A stretch of 64,000 nt of DNA from contig JBGTCD010000084.1 of NCBI GenBank assembly GCA_041749015.1, positions 10,964 through 74,963 on the forward strand, written 5' to 3'. Position 1 is the first letter of the stretch. Every line of letters begins with the position of its first letter. The DNA comes from JBGTCD01 sp041749015 (lineage in GTDB: Bacteria > Bacteroidota > Bacteroidia > Cytophagales > Cyclobacteriaceae). This document shows, in pieces, positions 43,676 through 53,123 of the stretch. A program made the translations under genes and the position numbers. The notes beneath the pieces are model-generated. The model saw only the letters and a program-made list of their open reading frames with translations, did not search any database and was not told the DNA's origin.

Positions 43676-45481
43676 ATGTCATTAAAAAAAGCCTATTTAA
43701 CACTAGGCTTTTTTTTTATTTCTTCAACTATAGTAATAGGACAGGGCAAGGCCAATGTCGATAGTCTTGAAAATATCTATGTTTCCGGCAATTATGAGGC
43801 GCAAAATAAACTGGCTATTCTAAAGTTGCTCGCAGTTAATCACGTCAATATCGAAAAAAGAATCTTATTCAGTGAGGAGTTAATAAGTGAAGCAAGGAAA
43901 CTGGATTCAATTAATTATGAATTTCAAGGGTATTTGGAAAAAGGAAACGCATTGAGGTCGAAAGGTGATTTAAGTCAGTCCCTGGAAAGTTATATTCAAT
44001 GTGCAAGAATTGCTGAGAAGCAGCAAAACCAAAATCAACTTGGTAAAATAAACATTGCGATCGCTGATGTATATTCTATCATGGGTAACCATCAGACGGC
44101 AGTAAATTATCATAAAAATGCTATCGATATCCTCAGACAACTAGGCGACTCTGTAAATATCGCAACAGCATTATTGAACGCTGGCGATGAATACATCAAC
44201 TTTAATAAACTTGATACTGCTCTAATCCTTACCATGGAGGCAGAAATAATTTTTAAGAAGCTTAACTCTCAAGTTGGGCAAGCTTACAGCCTTGGTAACC
44301 TTGGAATGATTTACGCAAAATTAGGGATTGATTTAAAGGCTGAATATCATATGAACCAAGCTATTGTTTTGCTTGAAAAACTGGACGAATATTATCCTAT
44401 TGCCGTTTATTTAACATATATCTCTGAGATATATCTTGAAAAAGGGTACAGTGAAAATGCCTTAAACTATGCATTCAAAAGCCTGGAGCTATCTCAAAAA
44501 TATGGAATGAAAAAGGAGGTTAGTGAAGCTTATTTATCCTTGTCTAAGATATATGAAAAAGAAGGAAATACGGCTATGGCCCTGGAGAATTATCGAAACC
44601 ACATTATCTACAAAGACAGCGTCAATAACATCACCTCGGTGCAGCAAATGGCTGACCTTCGTACCAACTTTGAAGTTTCCAAAAAACAAATTGAAGTAGA
44701 CTTACTAAACCAACAAAAGAAAACACAGCAAATAATTGTAATCGCAATTGTAATCGCACTGGTTCTTATTTGTCTTTTAGCAATCGGTTTGTACAGGCGA
44801 TATGTATATATCAAAAGAACTCAGCGCATTATTGAGAATGAAAGAAATCGGTCTGATGAATTACTCCTAAATATTCTACCTAAAGAAACGGCCAACGAAT
44901 TAAAACTTAACGGTAAAGTAAAGGCCCAGAAGTTTGAATCCGTAACGGTAATGTTTGCAGACTTTAAGGGATTTACCCAATTCGCAGAACAACTTCAGCC
45001 AGAAACATTAGTTAAAAGGGTGGATTATTACTTTTCAAAATTTGACGAAATCATGGAGAAGCATGGACTGGAGAAAATAAAGACTGTTGGTGATGCATAT
45101 ATGTGCGCCGGCGGATTGCCCTTTCCAACAAAAAACCATTCAAGTAAAATGCTTGATGCTGCCATTGAAATGGCTCAGTTTGTGGAAGAGGCCAAAATAA
45201 ATTTTTCTCAAAATGAAGCACCTTTTGAAGTTCGTATTGGTATCAACACCGGACCGGTTGTAGCGGGAGTTGTCGGCACTAAAAAGTTTGCTTACGATAT
45301 CTGGGGAGATACTGTAAACATCGCGGCCAGAATGGAATCCGGCTCTGAAACGGGAAGAATTAATATTTCAGAAAACACCTATGAGTTGATAAAAGGGGAA
45401 TTTGAGTGCGAATACAGAGGAGAAATAGAAGCCAAAAACAGAGGCATGTTAAAAATGTATTTTGTGAAGGCAAGAAAATAA
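43676..45481 (+). CDS. TPR-domain class III adenylate cyclase
   Basis: 601 residues: signal peptide, about six TPR-like helical repeats in the periplasm (about 25-340), one membrane helix (about 350-372), and a cytoplasmic cyclase domain. Catalytic residues are complete: metal Asp429 and Asp473, adenine-specific Lys469 and Asp541, transition-state Asn548 and Arg552. This predicts cAMP rather than cGMP as product. The start at 43676 (M-S-L-K-K-A) is preferred over a TTG at 43649, which gives no proper signal. Confidence 0.9.
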   Translation: MSLKKAYLTLGFFFISSTIVIGQGKANVDSLENIYVSGNYEAQNKLAILKLLAVNHVNIEKRILFSEELISEARKLDSINYEFQGYLEKGNALRSKGDLSQSLESYIQCARIAEKQQNQNQLGKINIAIADVYSIMGNHQTAVNYHKNAIDILRQLGDSVNIATALLNAGDEYINFNKLDTALILTMEAEIIFKKLNSQVGQAYSLGNLGMIYAKLGIDLKAEYHMNQAIVLLEKLDEYYPIAVYLTYISEIYLEKGYSENALNYAFKSLELSQKYGMKKEVSEAYLSLSKIYEKEGNTAMALENYRNHIIYKDSVNNITSVQQMADLRTNFEVSKKQIEVDLLNQQKKTQQIIVIAIVIALVLICLLAIGLYRRYVYIKRTQRIIENERNRSDELLLNILPKETANELKLNGKVKAQKFESVTVMFADFKGFTQFAEQLQPETLVKRVDYYFSKFDEIMEKHGLEKIKTVGDAYMCAGGLPFPTKNHSSKMLDAAIEMAQFVEEAKINFSQNEAPFEVRIGINTGPVVAGVVGTKKFAYDIWGDTVNIAARMESGSETGRINISENTYELIKGEFECEYRGEIEAKNRGMLKMYFVKARK

Positions 45482-45541
45482 AGTACGGCAACTGTTTTCA
45501 AAACTGTCGATTTGGTTGCTTCCAAAATGCCAATATTGATC

Positions 45542-45717
45542 GATCTTCTGATGATTGAAGGGAATGCATGATTAGCCTGAAATTCCGAGCCAAACCCGGG
45601 CTGCTATTTTTTGCAGTCCGGGTTTTTTATTTGTAATTTACCTGGCAATCAACTTGATGGTTAATTACGCTTTTGACTTTCAGAGTATTAAAGTTGGTTT
45701 TAAAAATAGAATTTATG
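45542..45717 (+). repeat. 176-bp direct repeat, copy 2, with ssb 3' remnant
   Basis: Repeats 42885-43060. Its first part still reads D-L-L-M-I then E-G-N-A and stop, against D-L-L-M-I-G-G-K-A in ssb, so it is a decayed ssb tail with no gene body. The terminator (45593-45628) is intact. It ends exactly at the ATG of the SdpI-like gene (45715). Confidence 0.88.
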
Positions 45718-46035
45718 GAACCTTCACTTAATCTAGGAGTGTTCTTTTTGGTAGGAGGTTTAATATTAAGATACGCTCCCATCCCGAGAAATTATTTACT
45801 AGGTTATCGTACTTTTCGCTCCATGAAAAACGATGCTAACTGGAAGTTTGCCAATAGAGAAAGTGGCAAATATTTGTTAATAATTGGTCCTGTCACGATG
45901 ATAGCCGGAATACTTTCCTCGTATATGGGTTTCAGTCCTTTCCCTGTAATTTACTTCACAATAGGCTTACTTTTTATAACCATTGTGATAGTGGAGATTC
46001 GTCTTAAGAAATTTGAAATACAACAGAAAAAGTAA
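45715..46035 (+). CDS. SdpI-family membrane protein
   Basis: 106 residues, three membrane helices, with the family motif N-Y-L-L-G-Y-R-T-F-R-S-M-K-N-D-A-N-W-K (about 26-44), typical of the C-terminal half of SdpI/YhfL proteins. SdpI in Bacillus gives immunity to a cannibalism toxin; here the role is unknown. The frame is open 14 codons earlier, but that is duplicated non-coding DNA. Confidence 0.8.
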   Translation: MEPSLNLGVFFLVGGLILRYAPIPRNYLLGYRTFRSMKNDANWKFANRESGKYLLIIGPVTMIAGILSSYMGFSPFPVIYFTIGLLFITIVIVEIRLKKFEIQQKK

Positions 46036-46037
46036 AA

Positions 46038-46055
46038 AGGGCTTTATGAAGCCCT
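46038..46055 (-). terminator. Intrinsic terminator of the sugar-catabolic operon
   Basis: AGGGCTT (46038-46044) pairs with AAGCCCT (46049-46055), 4-base loop. On the minus strand it is followed by a T5 tract, 15 bases beyond the isomerase stop codon. Confidence 0.7.
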
Positions 46056-46069
46056 CACCTGAGGCCATA

Positions 46070-47014
46070 TCAATTACCCATTTTAATACCCTTCATATAC
46101 TCCATACTCAAGGCGATGCTTTCCAATGCTGGCTTTTGCACCTGGTCTTGCTCTACGAAATAATGGGTCATTCCGGCTTTCTCGGACTGGTCGAAAAAGG
46201 GCTGGAAATCGATGGATCCACCACCAAGTTCAGCAGTATAATTGCCCTCTGGGCCTTTACCCAGGTCCTTGACATGCCATAAAGGGAAACGACCTGGATG
46301 TTGATTGAAGTAATCAAGCGGATCGTAACCTGCTACGATGGCCCAGTACAGATCAATTTCAAACTGGACCAGGCTGGGGTCGGTTTCCCGGATTAAAACA
46401 TCCATGGGGATTTCCCCTTCCAACTCTCTGAATTCAAAATCATGGTTGTGATAGGCAAACTTGATGCCGTATTCTTTGGCCTTTTCTGCTGATGTGTTGA
46501 ATAGCTCAGCATTGGCTTTATAGGCATCAATGGTATCACGCTCCTTGTCAGTAAGGTAAGGCACAACGATCCATGATTGTCCAGCTTCAGCGGCATCCTG
46601 ACAAGCCTTTTCCCAATTGTTGATCAGTGTACCTTCCATGGTGGGGTCATGGCGTCCGGTAGGGTTATGGCCTGATGGCATGGTCATGCCCAAGTCATTG
46701 ATAAAGGTTTTAAAGTCCTTGGGTGCCATTCCATAGTATTGGCCATTAGCATAACCAGCAGACTCCAGCTCTTTGTACCCAATTTCTGCGATTTTCTTAA
46801 GTGTGCCTTGAGGGTCTTTTTTCATCAATTCTCTGACCGTGTACAGCTGAAGGCCTACGATGATTGCTGTCTCTTTTTCGTCCAGGTTGTCATTGGTTTG
46901 CGCACTGTTTTTGCCGCATGAGACTAAAGGACCAAAGGCTGCCAAAGCGCCAAGAGCTGCTGTAGTTTTAATAAAACCCCTGCGCTCCCAGTTTTTTTTG
47001 TTGAAAGATTCCAT
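46070..47014 (-). CDS. Sugar phosphate isomerase/epimerase-like TIM-barrel protein, Tat-exported
   Basis: 314 residues. Tat signal with R-R-G-F-I-K-T-T and a Cys at the end of the hydrophobic stretch (V-S-C-G), so probably a lipoprotein. AP-endonuclease-2/xylose-isomerase-like barrel with metal-site patterns Y-H-N-H-D-F-E-F, Q-F-E-I-D-L-Y-W and W-H-V-K-D. Members of this fold act as isomerases or as 3-keto-glycoside lyases. Last gene of the four-gene operon. Confidence 0.87.
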   Translation of the reverse strand: MESFNKKNWERRGFIKTTAALGALAAFGPLVSCGKNSAQTNDNLDEKETAIIVGLQLYTVRELMKKDPQGTLKKIAEIGYKELESAGYANGQYYGMAPKDFKTFINDLGMTMPSGHNPTGRHDPTMEGTLINNWEKACQDAAEAGQSWIVVPYLTDKERDTIDAYKANAELFNTSAEKAKEYGIKFAYHNHDFEFRELEGEIPMDVLIRETDPSLVQFEIDLYWAIVAGYDPLDYFNQHPGRFPLWHVKDLGKGPEGNYTAELGGGSIDFQPFFDQSEKAGMTHYFVEQDQVQKPALESIALSMEYMKGIKMGN

Positions 47015-47025
47015 AGGTATGAATT

Positions 47026-50000
47026 TTAAAGTTTACGGATTTTAATATTTCTGAACCAGACCTTATCCCCGTGATCCTGCAGGGCAATATGTCCTGATTT
47101 GGCTTTACCGAATCCGGGCATGTCCTTGAATTTGCTTTCTGAAATCATTTTTTCCCATTCCGGGGTATGCATTTCAATGGCCACTACCAAATAGCCATTA
47201 AGCCAATGCTCTACTTTTCCGTTTTTGCTGACTATTCTTGTGCGGTTCCATTCCCCTCCCGGATTTACCGTTACGAACTTACTTTCTATCATGTCATAAA
47301 GGTCGCCCGCCCGGTGAGTCACGAGTACGCCATCAGGATGCCCGGTATTGTCAAGCAGTTGGTATTCGGGCCCGGTTTGCCATACGTATTGGTAATCATC
47401 AGACTCTACCACATTGTAAATAATGCCGCTGTTGCCGCCTGGTTCCAGCTTCCATTCGATGTAGAGTTCAAAATCCTCGTAAGCCTCATCGGTGATAATA
47501 TCGCCACCACCCTTTACCTGCCACCCGTCTTTTTGAGAAGTATCAAGGTACAAGGTGCTATTGGCAACTTTCCAGGCGGTTCCGGTTTTGTCAGATTTAA
47601 AATTGCGCCAACCGTTGGTAGTTTTTCCATCAAACAATAGCTGCCAACCCTGCTCTTTTTCTTCAGCAGAAAGGGTGTTAAGAGACGGAGGAGGTACTAC
47701 CCTTTTAAATCCAGGCAAATTCTTAGGTATGGCATTGAGGGTGTACCAGCATTCTGTTGTCCAGAGTGATTGTCCTGACGCACTACGAAAGGGGTCTTTC
47801 AGCCGAATGTAAATCACATGACCGGGCTTCATGCCCTCAAGTTCGAGGAATACTTTTTTTCTGTCTTCTGAGATATTGACCGACCGGATTTTAAGGTCCT
47901 TAAGGTCAAGTTTTGGGCCGCCATATTCTGCGGTGGGCTTATAATACCATTGCTTGACTTCATACTCCTGAGGGGTCAAAGCCCTGCCTGGCTCGATGGG
48001 CTCGGTAAATTCGATTTCCATCCCATTGGTGCGGGCACTGACTTTCAGCATTTCAAAAGTCTTGTTCCCATTAAATGTAATTTTCTGAAGGCCGTACCAT
48101 TCTTTTCCCTCCTGAGCCCAGTTGCCCGGGTTGCCTATGCCGCCAATAAATAGAGATTTACCATCTGGAGTCCAGGCAGCCCTGTTGACACCAGCCTCAA
48201 GTCCCTGGGTGAATCTGAATAAGGCCCCCTGATAAGCACCATCAACTTTTTCGGCAAACACTCTTTTGAGTCCGCCATGGGTGACCTCACCATGAAGCAT
48301 TTGCCCTGTATAATCTCCTGATTCGATATAAATGGGCTGACTTGGGGAGTTGCCGATCTCATCCTGAGGCAGCCAAACTACAGGGAGTGTTTCGGGAGCG
48401 CCTTCGGTACCTTCAGAATCCACTGCTCTCGCACCGTAGAAAGCACCATTAATGACATGCACTACCTTACTTGAGGGGAGCCAATCGCCCTGATTATCGG
48501 TAACGAATAGCTCACCATCCACTCCTTTGCCTATCCCATTGGGTGTGCGCAAACCATGTGCGATAAACTCTGTAGAGCCATCCTCTTTGGATATTTTCAC
48601 CACCTTTCCGCGGTCACGAATTTGTGGCTGTGTACTGGCACCTCCGGGGTCTATGGCAGTAGCAAGGGTGGCATAGAAATATCCGTCCTCATATTCCAGT
48701 CCAAAGGCAAATTCATGGAAATTGGATGACACCTGCCACTGGTCTGAAACAGTACGGTATTCATCTGTGAAGCCATCACCATCATGGTCGATCAATTGGG
48801 TTAACTCCTGCTTTTGCTGCACATATATTTCATCTTCCACGACTTTCAAGCCCAATGGTTCTGCAAGCCCTGAGGCAATCCTGGTGACCTGAATGTCTTC
48901 CGGATTGTCACCATGCACCCCGTCAAGTACAAACACAGAACCAGTGGAATCCCAGGTGCAGATCACCAATCTACCATCACTGAGGAAATCCATGCCACCG
49001 ACTTTTGGTTTAAACCAATCAGGTCTGGCCTGGGCCAGGTCAAAGGATGGATGCACTTCCTGAAGTGGATTTTGGTCCCCGGGGATGGTCCTGACAAGTT
49101 CTTCTCTGGGGATGTAAGGCCTGACTTCCTTTAGCATGGATTTCTTATGCCTGAGCGCACTATTGGGGATGACGTCAAATCCTTTGGCACCAGACGGGAT
49201 CCATTGCAGGGAAATTGAGGCACTGCCCCTGGCTTGAAAGTATTCTATTCTCAGGTCATTAAGGCCTTCCTTGAGTTTGACTTCGGCATCTATGGCTGTG
49301 GGCCCCTGAAAATTCCAACTTTCGGCAGCTTTGGCTCCGTTGATATAGAGACGGCTGCCATAGTCAGATACCAGTCTGAGTTGATAACTACCAGCTTTGG
49401 GGGCATCAATATACCCGTGAATTTCCATGTAAACATGATTCTTAATCGGACCAATTCCAGAAATATCGGTGGCGTGGAGTGCCGGGGCTACCCCTGAATA
49501 CACTGGAGGGGATATGGTCTCTGTAGTATAATCTTCGATGTAATGAGCAATCACTACCAAGCCTGGGTAGAGATTATCATCATCCGGATTGCGGTCGTTA
49601 TTGGTGCCATCAAGGTTGAGAGGGATGGAGGCGATACCAACAAAAAGGTCTCCTTCCTCTTCTTCCGGTTCCTCCGTTTCTTCAGCCTCTTCACTTACGG
49701 AAAGGATGTACTTAATCATGAGTTGTGCATCCTCATCCGATAAGGCAGGATGGGGATTCATGACTGCCTCACCCCATACGCCTGAGCCTCCCTTTATGAC
49801 CTTTCCCGCCAGGTCGGCCACCATTTCCGGGCTTTCAGGATACCGCTCAGCTATGGCCAGGTAAGAGGGGCCAATGGTTTGTTTGACTTCATTATGGCAG
49901 GTTTTACAATCGCTTCCGGCTATTAATTTTTGCCCTATGGCAATATCATCATCGGGTGCCTCAATGGTGACCTCTCTATCAGGCTTTTCCATGAGCTTGT

Positions 50001-50718
50001 CAAAGCCCGGGTGAAAGTATTGGATCACTGTGGATTCGCTATTGGGATTGAGCCAAACAATGCCCGAGATGGTCAGGGTTTTTCCATTCGGAAATTTCAT
50101 TTCCTGGCGGCCTGATTCCACGAATGTGGCATTGGTTTCAAAGTCATTTTCCTTCTGAAGGGATGAAAAGGCAGTACTGTATCCCAGTTTGAGCCCATCG
50201 GGCAGGTTTTTTACTTTGAACTTTCGGACCAGTCCTGTTTGGCCCTTTTTGGAGGTATATTCGGGCTGCTCATTGACATGAATATCGTGACCTTCATCAG
50301 TAATTATCCGGTATTGAAATACCACACCATCATTTTCAAACCGGTACCCCCCAAACCTTACTATTGCAGGGAGGGGGCTTCCGTCCTTTTCCAAAAACCA
50401 GACAGGTGATTCTATTTTGGAGTCATAATATGCGTATCCTGAACTGGTGGGTTGGGGGCCATGCTTGGTGGTATAAACCGCCCCATCGAGAATTACGCCG
50501 CCTTTCCAGGCCTTATACATTCCGGCATGTTTGGCATCAAAGGCAAAATACAGGTTTTCATGCAATGCCACAGTAATCATCCTGGCCTGATCATCCAGGA
50601 CTGATCGAAATACCCATGGGTCCATCGGCCTTGTTGGGATTGATTCCTTTTTTCCACAGGAATTAAGTATCAATCCGACCATAAAAACCAGAGCGAGTGT
50701 TTTAAACCACATTTTCAT
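47026..50718 (-). CDS. Multidomain lipoprotein: cytochrome c, PA14, sorbosone-dehydrogenase-like propeller, DUF1080
   Basis: 1230 residues with a lipoprotein signal (L-N-S-C). In order: an unassigned N-terminal beta domain (about 25-250), a mono-haem cytochrome c with C-K-T-C-H at 271-275 (to about 340), an acidic linker of about 20 Glu-rich residues, a PA14 carbohydrate-binding-type domain (about 365-510), a glucose/sorbosone dehydrogenase-like beta-propeller (about 560-890), and a C-terminal DUF1080/3-keto-disaccharide hydrolase domain (about 1023-1230). This suggests one protein that binds, oxidises and cleaves a glycoside while passing electrons to its own haem. The activity is inferred from domains. 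Confidence 0.88.
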   Translation of the reverse strand: MKMWFKTLALVFMVGLILNSCGKKESIPTRPMDPWVFRSVLDDQARMITVALHENLYFAFDAKHAGMYKAWKGGVILDGAVYTTKHGPQPTSSGYAYYDSKIESPVWFLEKDGSPLPAIVRFGGYRFENDGVVFQYRIITDEGHDIHVNEQPEYTSKKGQTGLVRKFKVKNLPDGLKLGYSTAFSSLQKENDFETNATFVESGRQEMKFPNGKTLTISGIVWLNPNSESTVIQYFHPGFDKLMEKPDREVTIEAPDDDIAIGQKLIAGSDCKTCHNEVKQTIGPSYLAIAERYPESPEMVADLAGKVIKGGSGVWGEAVMNPHPALSDEDAQLMIKYILSVSEEAEETEEPEEEEGDLFVGIASIPLNLDGTNNDRNPDDDNLYPGLVVIAHYIEDYTTETISPPVYSGVAPALHATDISGIGPIKNHVYMEIHGYIDAPKAGSYQLRLVSDYGSRLYINGAKAAESWNFQGPTAIDAEVKLKEGLNDLRIEYFQARGSASISLQWIPSGAKGFDVIPNSALRHKKSMLKEVRPYIPREELVRTIPGDQNPLQEVHPSFDLAQARPDWFKPKVGGMDFLSDGRLVICTWDSTGSVFVLDGVHGDNPEDIQVTRIASGLAEPLGLKVVEDEIYVQQKQELTQLIDHDGDGFTDEYRTVSDQWQVSSNFHEFAFGLEYEDGYFYATLATAIDPGGASTQPQIRDRGKVVKISKEDGSTEFIAHGLRTPNGIGKGVDGELFVTDNQGDWLPSSKVVHVINGAFYGARAVDSEGTEGAPETLPVVWLPQDEIGNSPSQPIYIESGDYTGQMLHGEVTHGGLKRVFAEKVDGAYQGALFRFTQGLEAGVNRAAWTPDGKSLFIGGIGNPGNWAQEGKEWYGLQKITFNGNKTFEMLKVSARTNGMEIEFTEPIEPGRALTPQEYEVKQWYYKPTAEYGGPKLDLKDLKIRSVNISEDRKKVFLELEGMKPGHVIYIRLKDPFRSASGQSLWTTECWYTLNAIPKNLPGFKRVVPPPSLNTLSAEEKEQGWQLLFDGKTTNGWRNFKSDKTGTAWKVANSTLYLDTSQKDGWQVKGGGDIITDEAYEDFELYIEWKLEPGGNSGIIYNVVESDDYQYVWQTGPEYQLLDNTGHPDGVLVTHRAGDLYDMIESKFVTVNPGGEWNRTRIVSKNGKVEHWLNGYLVVAIEMHTPEWEKMISESKFKDMPGFGKAKSGHIALQDHGDKVWFRNIKIRKL

Positions 50719-50728
50719 AACGGAAAAA

Positions 50729-51787
50729 TTAAATACCTAAAATCTTTTTGTTCAAAGCATCATCAGCCCCCGTACCAGCAAAATCATCAAAGGCCCTTTC
50801 GGTCACTGTAATGATTTGATCGGCGATAAAAGGGGCTCCTTCTGCAGCACCCTGTTCTGGATGCTTGATGCAGCATTCCCATTCCAGCACGGCCCAGCCG
50901 TCATAACCATTTTGAGAAAGTTTGCTAAATATCCCTACAAAATCTACCTGTCCGTCACCCAGGGAGCGGAACCTGCCGGGCCGGTCGGCCCACCCCTGGA
51001 AGCCACCATAGACCCCTGACCGACCTGTTGGATTGTATTCGGCATCTTTGACGTGAAACATCCTGATATAGTCTTTGTAAATGTCGATAAACTCAAGGTA
51101 GTTGAGCTGCTGCAGGATAAAATGGCTGGGGTCATAGAGGATTTTCACCCTTTTGTGATTGCCGGTGGCCTCCAAAAATCTTTCAAAAGAAATCCCGTCA
51201 TGCACGTCTTCACCGGCATGGGTTTCATAGCAAATATCCACTCCGGTTTCTTCGGCCACCTTAAGAATAGGTGCCCATCTATCAGCAAGGGCTTTGAACC
51301 CCATCTCTACCAGCCCGGCAGGACGCTGGGGCCAGGGATAAACGGTATGCCACATCAGGGCACCGGTAAAGCTGGCCATGACATCAATGCCGAGGTTGCG
51401 GCTGGCTTTTAAGGCATCAGTTACCTGACCTATGGCCCACTTGGTACGCGCTTTTGGATTGCCTCGGTATTCCTTAGGTGCAAACCCATCAAACATATCG
51501 TCATAAGCTGGGTGCACTGCTACCAACTGTCCCTGGAGGTGGGTGGACAACTCCGATATGGTGACGCCTGTGGCTTCAATCCTGCCCTTATATTCCTGAG
51601 CGTAATCTTTGCTTTCAGCGACTTTTTTGAGATCGATGAGCCTGGTTTCCCAGGTCGGTATTTGTACGGCTTTATAGCCCAGATCAGCAGCCCATTTGCA
51701 GATGTCTTCGAGCTTATTAAAAGGAGCCTTATCTCCCATAAATTGGGCAAGGAAGATGGCAGGGCCCTTGATCGTTTTCATAGTCAT
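50729..51787 (-). CDS. Sugar phosphate isomerase/epimerase-like TIM-barrel protein, cytoplasmic
   Basis: 352 residues, no signal peptide. Same barrel superfamily as the gene at 46070: Y-E-T-H-A-G-E-D-V-H, I-L-Y-D-P-S-H-F, M-F-H-V-K-D-A-E and A-V-L-E-W-E-C metal/catalytic segments. It lies 6 bases after the Gfo/Idh/MocA gene. Pairing with an oxidoreductase of that family is common in inositol-like and 3-keto-sugar pathways. Confidence 0.88.
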   Translation of the reverse strand: MTMKTIKGPAIFLAQFMGDKAPFNKLEDICKWAADLGYKAVQIPTWETRLIDLKKVAESKDYAQEYKGRIEATGVTISELSTHLQGQLVAVHPAYDDMFDGFAPKEYRGNPKARTKWAIGQVTDALKASRNLGIDVMASFTGALMWHTVYPWPQRPAGLVEMGFKALADRWAPILKVAEETGVDICYETHAGEDVHDGISFERFLEATGNHKRVKILYDPSHFILQQLNYLEFIDIYKDYIRMFHVKDAEYNPTGRSGVYGGFQGWADRPGRFRSLGDGQVDFVGIFSKLSQNGYDGWAVLEWECCIKHPEQGAAEGAPFIADQIITVTERAFDDFAGTGADDALNKKILGI

Positions 51788-51793
51788 AATGGT

Positions 51794-52954
51794 TTAAAAT
51801 TTAAGCCAGGTTTGATTTTTTTCAGACGATTCCACCACCTTGTCGATGAAGGTCATACCCATGATGCCATCATCCACACCTGGAAAGTCATAGATATTCA
51901 AATCTAATTTTTTTCCTGCGCCTTGAGCCCTTATGGCAAGTGCAAAGTTGCGGTATATGTTGGCGAATGCCTCAAGAAAACCCTCAGGATGTCCGGAAGG
52001 AAGCCTGCAATTCGAGCGGGCAGCTTCAGATAGGTAATCCAAATTGGCTCCTGCTCTCAGAGTTTCCATAGGTTTGTCAATCCATTTCACCAGCAGGGTA
52101 CTGGGGTCCGTGTGATTCCATTCGATTCCGGCTTTTTCACCATAAATGCGAAGCTTCATATTATTTTCCTCTCCTGTAGCTATTTGGGTTGCGGTGAGCT
52201 CGCCTGTAGCGCCATTTTCAAATTCGAGCAATACGCTTCCATCATCATCCAGAAGTCTGCCGGGCACCACCCTGTTGAGCCTGGCACTGAGCCTTGTGAT
52301 GTCAAGGCCGGACACATACCAGGCAAGGTGAGCAGCATGGGTACCGATGTCGCCCATGGCCCCGGCTTTGCCCGATTTTGAAGGGTCGGTGCGCCAGGTG
52401 GCCTGTTTGGAGCCTTCCTGCTCTAAAGGTGTGGAAAGCCATCCCTGGGGGTATTCGACATATATTTTCTTAATGGGTCCAATCGTGCCATTTTTTACAA
52501 GCTGCCGGGCCTCTTTGATCATAGGGTAGCCGGAATAGGTGTGGGTAAGACCCAGGAGTAGACCGGTTTCATCTACTTGTTTTTTTAAATCAAGGGCTTC
52601 CTGAAGGGAAAAGGTAATAGGCTTATCCACCATCACATGAAATCCATGCTCAAGGGCCATTTTGGCGGGCCCGAAATGCAGGTGGTTTGGGGTGACAATT
52701 GTAATGAAATCCATTCTTTCACCCTCGGGCAATTTAGCTTCCCGGGTGATCATGGTTTTGTAGTCCGGGTATACGCGATCCTTATTCAGATAAAGCTGCC
52801 GACCTGTTTCATCAGATTTTTCGGGGCTGCTGCTGAAGGCTCCACCAACCAGTTCTATTTCATTGTCTATGGCAGCAGCTTTGCGGTGAACAGCACCGAT
52901 GAAAGCTTCGTAGCTCCCACCTACCATACCCATTTTTATTTTCCTGTTTTCCAT
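51794..52954 (-). CDS. Gfo/Idh/MocA-family oxidoreductase
   Basis: 386 residues. N-terminal NAD(P) Rossmann domain beginning K-M-G-M-V-G-G-S, then V-T-P-N-H-L-H-F and the family's cofactor/catalytic E-H-G-F-H-V-M-V-D-K-P-I-T. C-terminal GFOD domain with G-D-I-G-T-H-A-A-H-L. Oxidises or reduces a sugar hydroxyl. No export signal, so it acts in the cytoplasm. First gene of the operon. Confidence 0.93.
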   Translation of the reverse strand: MENRKIKMGMVGGSYEAFIGAVHRKAAAIDNEIELVGGAFSSSPEKSDETGRQLYLNKDRVYPDYKTMITREAKLPEGERMDFITIVTPNHLHFGPAKMALEHGFHVMVDKPITFSLQEALDLKKQVDETGLLLGLTHTYSGYPMIKEARQLVKNGTIGPIKKIYVEYPQGWLSTPLEQEGSKQATWRTDPSKSGKAGAMGDIGTHAAHLAWYVSGLDITRLSARLNRVVPGRLLDDDGSVLLEFENGATGELTATQIATGEENNMKLRIYGEKAGIEWNHTDPSTLLVKWIDKPMETLRAGANLDYLSEAARSNCRLPSGHPEGFLEAFANIYRNFALAIRAQGAGKKLDLNIYDFPGVDDGIMGMTFIDKVVESSEKNQTWLKF

Positions 52955-53032
52955 GTGAAGGTTTCCTGAATTGAAATCTAATATTAGAATAATTTATCAG
53001 AAATCAGAATGCAAATCTTATTGAGGCTCAAT

Positions 53033-53044
53033 GCAAACGATTGC
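53033..53044. promoter_or_regulatory. LacI-type operator palindrome
   Basis: GCAAACGATTGC has the GCAA-n-CG-n-TTGC symmetry with the central CG typical of LacI-family operators. It lies between the divergent Gfo/Idh/MocA and MFS genes, about 50 bases before the latter's -7 box. No LacI regulator is in the window. Confidence 0.45.
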
Positions 53045-53093
53045 GAAGGCCCAGGATTTTGATGAATGGGAATAATGGTTTATAATTGATGAG

Positions 53094-53101
53094 TAGATTT
53101 G
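53094..53101 (+). promoter_or_regulatory. -7 box of the MFS transporter gene
   Basis: TAGATTTG, exact TAnnTTTG match, 22 bases before the ATG. Confidence 0.45.
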
Positions 53102-53123
53102 CACCGTAATTTTCATTTTAGAT

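Noticed and set aside
45673..45714. Longer start for the SdpI-like protein
   Set aside because: The extension is part of the duplicated non-coding repeat, whose other copy is not coding.
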